Shown piece after piece: positions 37,312 through 47,174 of a stretch of DNA of 61,333 nucleotides. This DNA is from Deltaproteobacteria bacterium (GTDB taxonomy: Bacteria > Desulfobacterota > Desulfarculia > Adiutricales > Adiutricaceae). A program made the position numbers and the translations under genes. The notes beneath the pieces are model-generated. The model made no database searches. It saw nothing but the letters and a program-made list of their open reading frames with translations, and was not told the origin of the DNA. The stretch spans positions 1-61,333 of the forward strand of contig JAISEL010000008.1 of assembly GCA_031264185.1 (NCBI GenBank), read 5' to 3'. How positions within the stretch are numbered: the first letter of the stretch is position 1; each line of letters starts with the position of its first letter.

Positions 37312-37340
37312 ATTATAACTTTCAGGGCCTCCTGAGGCAA
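37312..37340 (-). promoter_or_regulatory. Promoter of waaA-lpxK-waaF operon
   Basis: Minus strand: TTGCCT (complement of 37335-37340), 17-base spacer, perfect TATAAT (complement of 37312-37317), some 85 bases before waaA. Confidence 0.6.
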
Positions 37341-37449
37341 TATTACTTTAATCCAGGCCGCAGCAGCTTAAAATCAACCGCCAGATCCGGGCGCCGTTCC
37401 CGGCCTTTCCCGGCTCCAGGTCCAAATCGCCGGTGCATACTTTTCAGAA

Positions 37450-39005
37450 CCTGGCTTATCTGCCGGGAATGGGCGTCTTAGGGAGACTTTTGGCCGTAAA
37501 AAACAAAGGATCGGACTTTTTCTTTCCAGCCTGATCCTCTTTCTTCAGGGTCCCGTGATTTTCATCCGATGCTTCAGCCGGCGGCTTCGTGAGCCGGAAC
37601 AAGTCCTGGCTGCCCAGCCCGGAGGTCAGCCCGTTCTTCTCTGAAACAGAGGGTCCGAAGTTACGCTTCTCCAACTCCACTGCCAAAAAAATGAAGACAG
37701 GCTTTTTGGCGGCGCCTCCGCAGCTGCTGGCCGGAATCTGGGGCAGCCCGGGCTGGACCGGCTTGAAAGCCGCCGGATTTTCTTCATTGATTATCTTCCC
37801 AGTAATGTCAGCCAAACCTTATATTTACCTCCAAAATCGGCCTGGCCCCGGCAAGCCGGTTTTTAGGGAGGAGGTCTGGCAGACATCCTCCAAAGATATT
37901 GTTAAGGCGGCTGCGCACCGGTTATCTCTTAATGAGGCCTCAGACTGTTCAGCACTGACTTCCAGGCCGGAACTCTTTGGCCGTACGGCACTGAATCTTT
38001 GTCAGCGGACTGCAGCCGGCCGGAACCGGCAAAGCTGTGGGATTATCAGAGCCAACATCAGCGGTGTTCAGTCTGTCCTGGAGGTAAAGGCGGTTTTCAG
38101 GGCAGTCAGTCAAGTCCGAGCTCTTCAATGCGGTCAACAAAAAAAGAGGAGACTAATGCTTCAGTTCAATGACATCATCGTCCCAGGCCGAAGCCCTGAA
38201 ATGGAGGTCATACCGGCCGCCGCTGGCCGAACCTTCGGAATCGTAAATCTGGCCGGCCAGATCCAGGACTAATTGGAGGACTGTCTGATGGAAGGCCTCA
38301 TAAGGCAGATGCAGATGATAATTAATGTCCCCCAGAATGCTTTCAAAAGCGGCCTGAAATTTTAAGGCGTCTCCCTGGAGCAGAAAATTCAAGGCGGCCT
38401 TGGCCTGACGCCGTTTGAGTAAAGTCCCCTCAAAGGGCTTATTCAGGTTGAAGAAAATTTTAGCTGCGGCCGCTTCCGCTTCCAGATTGGGACAGCCCAG
38501 ATAAAACTCTTTTGGTTCCGCCTTTTCATTGACCTTTTTTACGGTCAGATAACCGGCCTGGAACAGCAGGTCTTCGTCCCGAACTGTCCGATATCCACAG
38601 CGTTCACTGAGTCCGTGAGGCAGGGGACGTTTTTCATTGAAGAAAAATTCATCCGGCTATCTCCGGCCAGAGCATCCATATCCATAAAGGAAGGAGGGCC
38701 GGAAGTCAGCCAGTAATCGCTTAACCTCGCATTGGGAAAAAATTCGAGAGTTGACCAGGGATTAAGGATCCTGGTTTTTCCGTCCCAGGAACAGCCGTCA
38801 TACCATTCCAAAATCCTGGCTCTCAGGTCGTCTGAAGAGGCCTCTAGGGGCATGGAACCGCTGGCTTGAAATCCGGCCGGAATTTTCGGCCCGGACATTT
38901 CGAGCAAGGCGCCGAATTCCTTAAGGGTAAAACGCAGATACCGGCGTAGTTCCCGTTAAGAGTTAAATCTTCCAGGTCATTGAGGGAGGAAAAGACGGAG
39001 GGGAT
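37450..39005 (-). pseudogene. Decayed AAA-ATPase / PD-(D/E)XK nuclease gene, second locus
   Basis: Minus-strand pieces in order: a front block ending DLRARILEWYDGCSWDGKTRILNPWSTLEFFPN (38840-38735), then QAGYLTVKK and FYLGCPNLEAEAAAAKIFFNLNKPF (about 38560-38440), ILGDINYHLHLPYEAFHQTVLQLVLDL (38340-38260), and the C-terminal FIFLAVELEKRNFGPSVSEKNG, D-L-F-R-LTKP near 37730-37590. Parts between 37820 and 38150 and the whole ATPase front are missing. Frameshifts occur near 38560 and 38150. Same family as 43107-44897. Confidence 0.72.
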
Positions 39006-39012
39006 TATACTG

Positions 39013-39607
39013 TCAGGGAGTGTGTTCGTCCGTATCTTTATCCTCAATCCACCATAAGCGGCCGTCTGGATGAATCTTTCTGGCGTATGCTCGAATATAT
39101 TTCATCTTTTCCCGCATAGGTAATTTCCGAAAATCGTTATACCGAATCCCCATACCCTCAAAAAGAGATTCCTTGATTGTCGCTTTCTCACTCGGCAACT
39201 CCACCTCAAAACGCGGAACATGAGAAGTGCGGACGTGAATAACGCTTTACTCATAATCAGCCCAACGCACTTCCGGAACGCCACCCATTTTACCGAAAAT
39301 TATGTAGATATGTTTCACGCTCTAAATTCGTTGCGTTTCCAAAACACTATTGGCAACGCTGCGCCAAGTATCGCTCAAAATGAACTTAACCTAAACTCCA
39401 AACTCGCCCATCGCAATATCGGGAAATGCTTGCGGGTGAGGCGCAAAATCAATCTCAAAAGAAACTATCCTCTTTTGTTAATTCGCTTAAAACTTCACGA
39501 ACTCTGTTTTCAAATTGCGGAGATGTTTTGAAACCCGCTGTGCGGGCTTCACCTGTTATCTTTTCACAGCAGCGGTCTAAAAGTTGCTCGAATTCAGTTT
39601 TCGTCAC
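39013..39607 (-). pseudogene. Dead type II restriction endonuclease (PD-(D/E)XK)
   Basis: From GTG 39607 the minus strand reads MTKTEFEQLLDRCC..., FKTSPQFENRVREVL..., then AFPDIAMGEFGV-stop-VKF, WRSVANSVLETQRI-stop-SVKHIYIIFGK, VRWADYE-stop-SVIHVR and on to IHPDGRLWWIEDKD before the real end. PD...(E)VK is the nuclease motif, and the first TAG replaces its Glu. All three stops look like single changes of Glu codons, and one extra T near 39448 shifts frame. It starts 3 bases after the methyltransferase end, in R-M operon order M then R. The recognition site is unknown. Confidence 0.75.
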
Positions 39608-39609
39608 GA

Positions 39610-40356
39610 TTATTTCTCCTTGATAGTTTTTTTAACTGCTTCGGCAACATGACAAGCTAATACTGGCGGGACAGCATTCCCTATTTGCCGCTCTGTTTCC
39701 CGAAGTTTGCACGGGAACAAAAATGTATCAGGAAATGACTGTATTCGAGCCGCCTCACGCATGGAAATTCTGCGCGGCAATGAGTAATGGAACTGGATAT
39801 TACCGTGACATTCGGCGCGGATTGTGTACCCTGGACGGTCAGCTATTAGCCGTCTATTGCCTTGCTCACTGCTAGCATTAGCAAGGCTCCAGATATGTGA
39901 AAACGCCTCGTCGCGTCCTCGTTCCTCTAAAATCGCCAATCGCTTCTTTAGCCGTCACAGGTTTTGTGTGTGTGGGCATCGGCGGTGTAAATTTTGGCAA
40001 GCCTTTCTGTGTTCCGACAATAAAAATTCTATCACGGGTTTGAGGAACTCCATAATCGGCAGCGTTATATAATTTCGGTTCACTTATGTCATATCTGAGA
40101 GAATTGAAATCCTCAAGAATTTTCTTTAACGAATACTCATTTTGCTTGAGCAGTAAGCCGCCCACATTTTCCGCGACAAAGACTTTCGGCTTTACCTTTT
40201 CTACAGCTTTTACGATATAAGTATAGAGGCTGCTTCTCTTGCCTTTAATTCCGAGCATTTTGCCATTGATAGAAATATCCTGGCAAGGAAAACCGCCTAT
40301 TATAACATCAGCGGTTTCGGGAAGTTGGTCAATTACATCGTTGATATCAGCAGTAA
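39610..40356 (-). pseudogene. C5-cytosine DNA methyltransferase, truncated and frameshifted
   Basis: Motif IV GGFPCQDIS (about 40300), motif VI AENVGGLL, motif VIII QTRDRIFIVG, then after a frameshift near 39930 the motif IX-X region RRISMREAARIQSFPDTF and RQIGNAVPPVLACHVAEAV. The N-terminal SAM-binding motif I is missing: the frame breaks off at 40357, exactly where a short inverted-repeat element begins. The catalytic Pro-Cys and the DNA-recognition region are present but the enzyme cannot work. It is the M half of the dead restriction-modification pair. Confidence 0.82.
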
Positions 40357-40449
40357 TATTACCCCGGCGGATAATTTTGATACAAACAAATCATCATAAG
40401 GTAAAATCAATGAAGAAATAGATTATCATAATAATCCGCCGAGGTAATA
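40357..40449. mobile_element. Short inverted-repeat element (MITE), copy 1, 93 bp
   Basis: Left end TATTACCCCGGCGGATAATT, right end (read inward) TATTACCTCGGCGGATTATT, about 25 bases of near-perfect inverted repeat. No gene inside. TA at both outer ends fits Tc1/IS630-type target duplication. It interrupts the methyltransferase gene and touches the end of an IS630-type transposase. Confidence 0.8.
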
Positions 40450-41433
40450 ACCCTTTTTTAACTTGAACAATTGCATCGTCTAAAGAATTAAATATTTTAT
40501 TAGCAAAATATTGTCCTCTCAACAGTCTCCAGATCTGTTCGGCCGGGTTAAGTTCCGGACTATATGGCGGAAGTTGAATCAATCCAATATTTTTAGGGAT
40601 GATCAAGTCTTTGCTTCTATGTGAAGATGCTCCATCCACTATTATGACGTTAAAAGAATATTTAAACCGTTTTGAAACCTGAGATAAATGGATGTTCATA
40701 TTTTCGGTATTCATCTTTTCAGTTATTGAATAACTTAACCTTCCATCCCAAGGGCTAACAGTCGCGCAGATGTATCTAAATTCCCGAACTAAAGCGACCG
40801 CAACCATAGGTCTTGCAGGGTAAGGAGCCCAGCAGGATTTTGGCTGAGACATTCGTCCAAATCCAGCCTCATCTTGAAACATTAATCTGAATGGCAGATT
40901 ATTTATGTTTTCCTTAAGGGTGGTATCCACCATGCCTTTGAGTTTTTTTTAAACTCTTCTTGAATTGACGGATCACTTTTGAGATGCTTGGTGTCTGGCT
41001 TTACTTTTCTCCAACCATGACGTCTGAGCAATCTATTTGTTGTTGAAACAGCTACTGCTTGGCCTGCAGCTTCCATGTGAGCGATATGAATTTCATTAAG
41101 GCTTACCAACGCACCTGAGAGTGAAATCTTTTCCTATGGCGCCAAAAACGAAAGCTCCTCCGCCTCAGACATAAGTACGTTTCGGCGCCCTCCTCTGCTA
41201 TTTTTTGAATGGATCAATATCCACTTGGCTGCAGCTTCCATTTCAGCTCGATTTCGATAAACAGACCTCCTGCTAATTTGTACGACATCGGCAGTGGAAT
41301 CAACGTCCAACCCGGCTACAGCGCCCAAAAGGACGCAGAGACTTTTTTTACTTGAGCAACTGATTCATTTTCACTACAGACTAAGCGGGAAAATGATATA
41401 ATATCCTCATCAACGATGTACACTCCAGCCATA
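40430..41433 (-). pseudogene. IS630-family transposase remnant
   Basis: Begins at ATG near 41433 (MAGVYIVDEDIISFSRLVCS) and continues in three frames: GLDVDSTADVVQISRRSVYRN, then VSTTNRLLRRHGWRKVKPD, and finally the DDE domain with FQDEAGFGRM (first Asp), VIIVDGASSHRSK (second Asp) and QLPPYSPELNPAEQIW (Glu). At least two frameshifts (about 41330 and 40920) and a stop at about 41130 kill it. The very end runs into the short inverted-repeat element. Confidence 0.82.
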
Positions 41434-41449
41434 ATTTATCTTCCTGGCT

Positions 41450-41729
41450 GGAATTATATATTTTTAACGGCATTAAGTCAAGTGAAATATCAAAATTTAA
41501 ATGACCTTCCAAATTCCGTCTATTTTAAAACTAATTAATTTTGAACAGAAATTGATTGAAACTGCTTAAAAAAATATTTTTATATAGAATACTTTTTTAA
41601 GCAAAAATTTTTATAAAAATATAGACAGACCATGTTCAATGATTTTAGATTTAAAAATTATTCGATTGATTACAAAAGTTAAAAATTTTTGTGCCAGTTT
41701 GAAGGCTCATTGGAATAAAAATAGTCAAC
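41450..41729. other. AT-rich spacer
   Basis: No gene. Between two transposase remnants; nothing recognisable. Confidence 0.5.
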
Positions 41730-42226
41730 GAAACTTTAAACAGTGTCCGAAGACAGGTCTTTGCAGATGCCACGAAAAATGACAAACGCATCCTGGCCGG
41801 AACGAAATATTTGCTCCTCAAAAATGAAGAAGACTTGGATGATGATAATAAAAAGCGCCTCGCGGAACTGCTCGCTTTAAACACGCCTCTGTCCATAGCT
41901 TATATCCTTAAGGAAGACCTAAGGCAGATCTGGGAACAGAAAAACAAAAGGATGGCAAAAACTGCCCTTGAGAACTGGGTTTTAAGAGCCGGAAGCTCGG
42001 GAAATGAACACCTGAACAAACTGGCAAATACCATAGAAAATCATGCTGAAGGCATACTTAACTGGTATGATTTCCCTATTAATTCCGGCTGAATTGAAGG
42101 TATTAATAACAAAATTAAAGTTATGAAACGAAGAGCTTATGGTTACACTGACCTGGACTTTTTCAAGATCCTCATAATGGCCATCCTGAGTAGCCGGGAC
42201 AGGCTCATTTTCAGGCTCAAAACGTA
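41730..42226 (+). pseudogene. ISL3-family transposase C-terminal fragment
   Basis: The frame reads KRILAGTKYLLLKNEEDLDDDNKKRL, LSIAYILKEDLRQIWEQKNK, ENHAEGILNWYDFPINSG, a TGA at 42090-42092, and then IEGINNKIKVMKRRAYGYTDLDFFKILIM. That is the C-terminal third of ISL3 transposases with the last DDE residue in the (L/I)EGINNK block. The front is missing and the stop lies one codon before that Glu. Confidence 0.82.
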
Positions 42227-42406
42227 GTGAAAGTTTAGGCAGCCAGCAGTCAAAAATTTATTTTTCAGCTGCCCATTTTTTTTCCCCGTACATCTATTTT
42301 TGGTCACCTATAAAACCCGTAAACAGTAAGGACTTCAGGATCTACACCAAAAAGAAAATCTTTTTTAACCCTTGATATTCATGGATTATAATTGATGATC
42401 GCAAAT

Positions 42407-43000
42407 CTAAGGAGACCCATTTGTAAATTTGGTCACCCCGGTGATGAAGGTAAAACCGCGATACTTTTCAGCGGCTTTCAGGACACCGTAGAATTTTCCC
42501 ATGGCGTCCAGAACCTTAATGGCCAGGTCAGTCTCAGTGAGTGCAGACAGGAGCGTCATACTCGCCGGTAAGCACCGCCACTTTCCGGCCGTATTTGTCA
42601 TGAAGGGATTCGGACAGCGATTCGGAAAATTCGGCTGGAGTTTCGCCATTGGACTCCAGCTTTTCTCTTTTGGCAATATTTTTCAATTGCGTGAACAAAG
42701 CGGACTGTACCATGGCCGCGCTGTCCGTGGCAGCCGAGTTCAGACTCAGATCAATGACCGGGCTGGGCATCCAGTCATAATCTGAGCGGGTACCCAATCC
42801 AAAGTCCTTCGAATAGTTCCCGCCGGCCTGTTAAGACAGCTTACAGGGTACTCACCAGGAGGGATTTGCCGAACCGGCGGAGCCGGGAAAGAAAACAGGG
42901 CTGTGCCGGAAAAAGGGAAGGCTTTTCTGGGAGCATAAGCGTCAGGCTGGAGTTTTAAGGCAGCGGCGGCTTTCAGCCGCCGCATAATTATCAGGCCCAA
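42407..43000 (-). pseudogene. AAA-ATPase-like fragment, third locus
   Basis: Two minus-strand frames: YDWMPSPVIDLSLNSAAT...ALFTQLKNIAKREKLE...KYGRKVAVLTGEYDAPV and, after a frameshift, LSALTETDLAIKVLDAMGKFYGVLKAAEKYRGFTFITGVTKF. They parallel the front half of the gene at 43107-44831 and end abruptly at 42407. Walker B Asp-Glu is Gly-Glu here. It lies directly behind that gene on the same strand. Confidence 0.72.
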
Positions 43001-43106
43001 AACGGCAAGCCGGATCTTTTAATCCGGAAGGCTGAAAAAAGACGGCCGGCCTCTGCCCGGAGGGATGCGCAGCTGAGACAAGCGGTCCCATGCGCTGCTT
43101 TTCCTT

Positions 43107-44831
43107 TCAAGAATCCTGAATCTGATCTGATTCCGTCTCTCCCGGATGGGTGAGCCGGAACACTTCCTGGCTGTCAAGGACTGCGGTCTGTCCGTTTTTC
43201 TTAAAGACGCAGGCCTCAATGTTGCTCTTCTCAAGGTTCACCGCCAAAGAGATGAGTATAGAATTTTCGCCGGCCCCGCCGTATCCGCGGGTCTGGATCT
43301 GGGTCATGCCGTCCCGGGCGGCTTTCATGGCCTTACCGCTGCCCCGGGCGGTTTTCAGCTCAATGATGTAAACCAGGCCCTTATACTTGACCTCCAAATC
43401 GGCCCGGCCCCCGCTCAGATGCTTTTCAGCGCTGACCTCAGCCTCTGCGCCGCACAGAAAAGCGTATAAGACGCTCCGATAGAAGCTTTCGCCCAGCTGC
43501 TGGCGCATAGTTTCCATGTAACTCTGGTTCGGATTCCGGCCAGTCCCGTCCGGCGGCTTTTCCGCCTCCGCCCGGGCCATACCGGCCGGAACGTCCGCGC
43601 TCATCTTTACGGCAATTGCGTCTTTATGGTCCTGATAGGTCAGGCCGGCGTACATGCGCCAAAAAAGAACGACCATCTTCAGGACATCGCCTGCGGCCAG
43701 GCAGTCGCCCAAATTCAGCCTGGCCTCCATCGCTTGAGTCTCTGAGGCGAAACAGTTATCCAGGAACAGAGCCGACAGGGCGGCCCGGACTTCAAAGTTG
43801 GGATAGTCCAGAGAATAGGAGCCCTGGTCATCCTTGCGCAGGGTCAGATAACCGGCCTGATAAAGAAACCCTGCCGGAGGCGTGGAGCCGATTTCTCCGG
43901 GAGAATCGGCGAAATCGCTGCTGATCCGAAGGCCGGAAAACTCTTCCACCGTGAGTTTTTTGTCCCTGAGAAATTTTTTGATGAAGGTGCTGGAGCCGGA
44001 CCACGACCAGTATTTTTTAAATGCTCCTTTACTGAAGAAGAGAAGAGCGGAAAAGGGATTGTAGACTCGGGTCGCCCCGTCAAAGGAAAAACCGTCGTAG
44101 TAGTCCCGGATATGGGTCAGAAGCTCCTTTTCGCCCATCCGCATTTTTTGGGCGGTCGCCTTGATGTGCGGGGCGAAATTCTCCTCCAGTTCTTCCTGAG
44201 TCAGGCCCATGAAGGCGGCGAATTCAGGATCAGTGGAGATATCCACCAGGTTATTAAGAGGGGAAAAGACGCCCATGCCGGAAAACTTGGAGATGCCGGT
44301 GATAAAGACGAAGTCCAGGATCCCATCATTGGTTTTGATCATGGAATAGAAACTTCGTACGGCCTCCCGAATGTCATCAACCAGCCGCTCGTCATAGGTC
44401 AGTTCACTCCTCTGAATAAGGCTCAAAACAGGCGAGTCGTATTCATCAATCAGCAGGATGATATTTTGAGAGACGGCCTGGCTGACATCCTTCAGCAAAT
44501 TGGAAAAGGCGCTGGCCGCATCGTCCCATTGTAAGGCGACCTTGTACTGTTTAGCGATGCCCGTCAGGTATTTTCTTATTTTCCCTTCCAGAACCTCCAG
44601 GCTTTTGCTGTTATTGAATTCGTTCATGTCCAGACGAATGACCGGTTTTGGGGTGAATTCGGGTGAATTCATGAATTTTTCGGCGGCCAAGCCTTTAAAA
44701 AGTTCCCGCCTCCCGGAATAGAAGGCCTCCAGGGCAGAGACTGTAAGGGATTTGCCGAAGCGCCTGGGCCGGGCGCAAAAGACGACAGCTCCCTTCTTCG
44801 GCAGCATGGGAAAATATTTCGTCTTATCCAC
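43107..44831 (-). CDS. AAA-ATPase / PD-(D/E)XK nuclease protein, near intact
   Basis: 574 residues: Walker A region ARPRRFGKSL, DMNEFNNS, Walker B ILLIDEYDSPVLSL, VFITGISKFSGMGVFSPLNNL, hinge HIRDYYDGFSFDGATRVYNP and, near the C-terminus, a PD-(D/E)XK core GRADLEVKYKGLVYIIELKTA. Family: AAA-ATPase_like with PDDEXK_9, no settled role. The true start should be ATG 44897 behind a perfect GAAGGAG, but its fourth codon is TAG (44886-44888; MEQ-stop-LPAGIQDF). The listed start is the first GTG after it. Either it is freshly broken, restarts inside, or the amber is suppressed. Confidence 0.75.
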   Translation of the reverse strand: MDKTKYFPMLPKKGAVVFCARPRRFGKSLTVSALEAFYSGRRELFKGLAAEKFMNSPEFTPKPVIRLDMNEFNNSKSLEVLEGKIRKYLTGIAKQYKVALQWDDAASAFSNLLKDVSQAVSQNIILLIDEYDSPVLSLIQRSELTYDERLVDDIREAVRSFYSMIKTNDGILDFVFITGISKFSGMGVFSPLNNLVDISTDPEFAAFMGLTQEELEENFAPHIKATAQKMRMGEKELLTHIRDYYDGFSFDGATRVYNPFSALLFFSKGAFKKYWSWSGSSTFIKKFLRDKKLTVEEFSGLRISSDFADSPGEIGSTPPAGFLYQAGYLTLRKDDQGSYSLDYPNFEVRAALSALFLDNCFASETQAMEARLNLGDCLAAGDVLKMVVLFWRMYAGLTYQDHKDAIAVKMSADVPAGMARAEAEKPPDGTGRNPNQSYMETMRQQLGESFYRSVLYAFLCGAEAEVSAEKHLSGGRADLEVKYKGLVYIIELKTARGSGKAMKAARDGMTQIQTRGYGGAGENSILISLAVNLEKSNIEACVFKKNGQTAVLDSQEVFRLTHPGETESDQIQDS

Positions 44832-44983
44832 ATATACGCCGCTTTTAGCCAGCAGCTTATCAAAGTCTTGTATCCCGGCGGGCAGCTACTGTTCCATAAA
44901 ATTCTCCTTCCGGCTTTAAGTCCGCGATATGATGACCGCAAAATAATATACCACTAGTGGCGTTACTCTGCCAAATATCCTGT

Positions 44984-45087
44984 TATTATCCCGGCGGATA
45001 ATTATGAGAATCTATTTATTCTTCGGTCTCACCTTGACTCTCGCGTATTTAATTTTATCATGGTCAAAATTATCCGCCGGAGTAATA
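44984..45087. mobile_element. Short inverted-repeat element (MITE), copy 2, 104 bp
   Basis: Left end TATTATCCCGGCGGATAATT, right end inward TATTACTCCGGCGGATAATT. No gene inside. It cuts a tyrosine recombinase fragment whose frame stops at the element edge. Confidence 0.85.
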
Positions 45088-45380
45088 AGTACTCTTTCAG
45101 GGCTTTATGGACGACCGGATTGATGGGCACGGTGCAGGTCCTGCTGGTTCTTCCTCTTTGTGGGTAATACGGGCTTTAATTTGGCCGTCGGAGTCCAGGA
45201 CATCGGCCAGGGTAAGATTAAGGACACCGCCAATCCTCAGAGCGGCATTGATGTTTAAAACAAAATAGCAGGCGTTCCGGATTCCGCCGGGACCGGACTT
45301 CAAAAGCTGGACTGTTCGAGCTACTTTTCCGGTCCCGGATACAGGGGACTTCTTTCATGGAGCCGCTTCCTTCTTTTTTT
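45088..45380 (-). pseudogene. Tyrosine recombinase (phage-type integrase) fragment
   Basis: The minus strand gives NACYFVLNINAALRIGGVLNLTLADVLDSDGQIKARITHKEE and, in the next frame, RTVPINPVVHKALKEYLL. This is the first part of the catalytic domain of a XerC/D-type integrase, with the first catalytic Arg in A-L-R-I-G. The following His-x-x-Arg and Tyr blocks are absent; the element at 44984-45087 sits where they should begin. Confidence 0.72.
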
Positions 45381-45391
45381 TCCTAAGTCAA

Positions 45392-45841
45392 TTAGGGAGG
45401 TGACAATTGCTTCCCTCCGAGAAAATAATCAATCATTCTTTGAGCATCTGCAAACCCCTGTTCAGCAGCCTGACAAAACAGCTTTAGCGCCTCGGTTTTG
45501 CTTTGGGCTGCTCCATCACCGCTAAAAAGATAGAAAGCCGGATTATACCGAGCATTCGGATAACCTTGTTCAGCGGCCAGGCGAAACAATTTAACGGCTT
45601 CAGTTTTGTTGGGGGCTGGTCCCAATACTGTTCGGTTAATGCACTTACCATTTTTTCTCATTTTTTCCTCCGGCTGAAGTTTTATTAATATATCCGGGGC
45701 AATGTCTCTTTTCCGGTTTAAACTCTCCCTTCTTTTTCTGATTTTGAAATTACTCATTTTTCTTTTAACCCCTCTTGGGTTTGCCTTCCCGCAGCTGCTT
45801 GTACACAGAGTCTCAGAAATTTCCGGCATCATTTTATCCAT
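45392..45841 (-). CDS. Small Sel1-repeat protein
   Basis: 149 residues. Two Sel1 repeats are clear in the second half: KTEAVKLFRLAAEQGYPNARYNPAFYLFSGDG and KTEALKLFCQAAEQGFADAQRMI. The first 70 residues are basic and unlike the family, and the first repeat lost its usual start, so the gene may be a shortened remnant of a longer Sel1 protein. No signal peptide. Confidence 0.6.
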   Translation of the reverse strand: MDKMMPEISETLCTSSCGKANPRGVKRKMSNFKIRKRRESLNRKRDIAPDILIKLQPEEKMRKNGKCINRTVLGPAPNKTEAVKLFRLAAEQGYPNARYNPAFYLFSGDGAAQSKTEALKLFCQAAEQGFADAQRMIDYFLGGKQLSPP

Positions 45842-46204
45842 ACCAAATATTCACCATTTTCCGGTTCATTTTTGCTACTGGGGGAAAAAGCCGCAGTCTG
45901 CGGCACTTTGCGGCGAAGAATATAAACCGTTCCTTTAAAACTTAATATGGCCGGGGCCACGTTAGTATCCCATGCCGCTTGGCTCATAAGCTGCCTCAAA
46001 GCAAAGGGCTGACAGAAGCAAGCCGGAACAGGGCTGATTGGTTTGGGAATAAACAATCAGGCTTCGGCGATTTGATTGCCTGCGGCCGGATATTACTCGT
46101 GAACTCCTGCCTGATATTAAAGATTTATTTGTCTGTTTTTTACAAAACCAGCATGATAATATCAAAAAACAGGCGCATTCTTACTGATGCAGGACTCAGT
46201 CAGC

Positions 46205-46975
46205 CTATTTGTTCTGCCAGAGGATCATCTGAATTTTGTAATCAGTGACTTCCAGATACTGTCCGTCCGGCTGCCGGAATTTCTCCAGATAAGAGTTCAA
46301 ATGGTCCAAATCCGGGACCGCTCCGTAATCGTCCAAATTGGTCACCGCACTGTCTAAAAGCTCCGCTTTGGAATAAGTCACCCGCCACTGGCCTTCAATG
46401 GGCAGAGCGGCGTATTTTAAGCCCCGGGCATCCAGATGCTCCCGGGTGGCTTGGGCGCCCTGAAAACTTTTGGGCGTAACTTTATAATGCTCATAGAGTT
46501 CTTCGGACACATAAGAGCGCAGAAGGCCGTTCCAGCCCAGATAGACGACCTGAGAACCCCGGAGGCCCAAAAGCTTATCCAAAGCCCCCGGCCGGCTCAT
46601 GGCCGGGCACATGGAACAGAAGACCACCTCAAAATGGCCGGAAGGTTCAAAAGACAGCCAGTCTGAATTTATTACCAGCAGATTGGAAAGGCCCTGAGCT
46701 TCGGCGTCCTCACGCAGGATACCCAGCATCTCAGGGGACAGATCGACAGCCACCACCTCTCGGCCTTCCTTAGCCAGTCTGATGGTATAAAGACCGGTGC
46801 CGCAGCCCACATCCAAAATCCTGGCCCCCTTAAACACCGCCCCGTTATCTCTGGCCAGGGCCAGCACCCGGGCTTCGTAATTGTCCTCCCCCGGAGAATA
46901 CCTGGGAAAAGTCCTGGATTTTCTGTCCCAGAAATTCTTTAAGTCCTGAGCGCTGCCTTGAGCTTTGGAAGCCAT
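46205..46975 (-). CDS. Class I SAM-dependent methyltransferase
   Basis: 256 residues. The SAM-binding motif I ILDVGCGTGLYTIRLA and acidic motif II VVAVDLSPEML are textbook, followed by FEVVFCSMCPAM. The N-terminus (KNFWDRKSRTFPRY) is typical of small-molecule methyltransferases near transport or cofactor genes. The substrate is unknown. The gene is divergent from the two binding-protein genes (200 bases apart), so joint control is possible. Confidence 0.88.
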   Translation of the reverse strand: MASKAQGSAQDLKNFWDRKSRTFPRYSPGEDNYEARVLALARDNGAVFKGARILDVGCGTGLYTIRLAKEGREVVAVDLSPEMLGILREDAEAQGLSNLLVINSDWLSFEPSGHFEVVFCSMCPAMSRPGALDKLLGLRGSQVVYLGWNGLLRSYVSEELYEHYKVTPKSFQGAQATREHLDARGLKYAALPIEGQWRVTYSKAELLDSAVTNLDDYGAVPDLDHLNSYLEKFRQPDGQYLEVTDYKIQMILWQNK

Positions 46976-47174
46976 AATACGTCCTTATTAAAAAATGCCG
47001 GTTCGCCTGAGTGAAGCCTGAACCTGAACGGGCTTTCAAAAAACCGTCCCGGAGTCTATAATGGGTCACTGGATCTTACTCCTGCGCTCTGACCGGCCAG
47101 AAACATCTTTTTTATTCAGCCACCAAGCCATTTCCGGCTGACCGCCGGCCCGTCTTTAAAGGCCAGGGATATCC

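Noticed and set aside
37589-38272. 227-codon plus-strand frame
   Set aside because: Its minus strand carries clear fragments of the AAA-ATPase/nuclease family, so the plus frame is a shadow.
42501-42785. 94-codon plus-strand frame
   Set aside because: Shadow of the minus-strand AAA-ATPase fragment.
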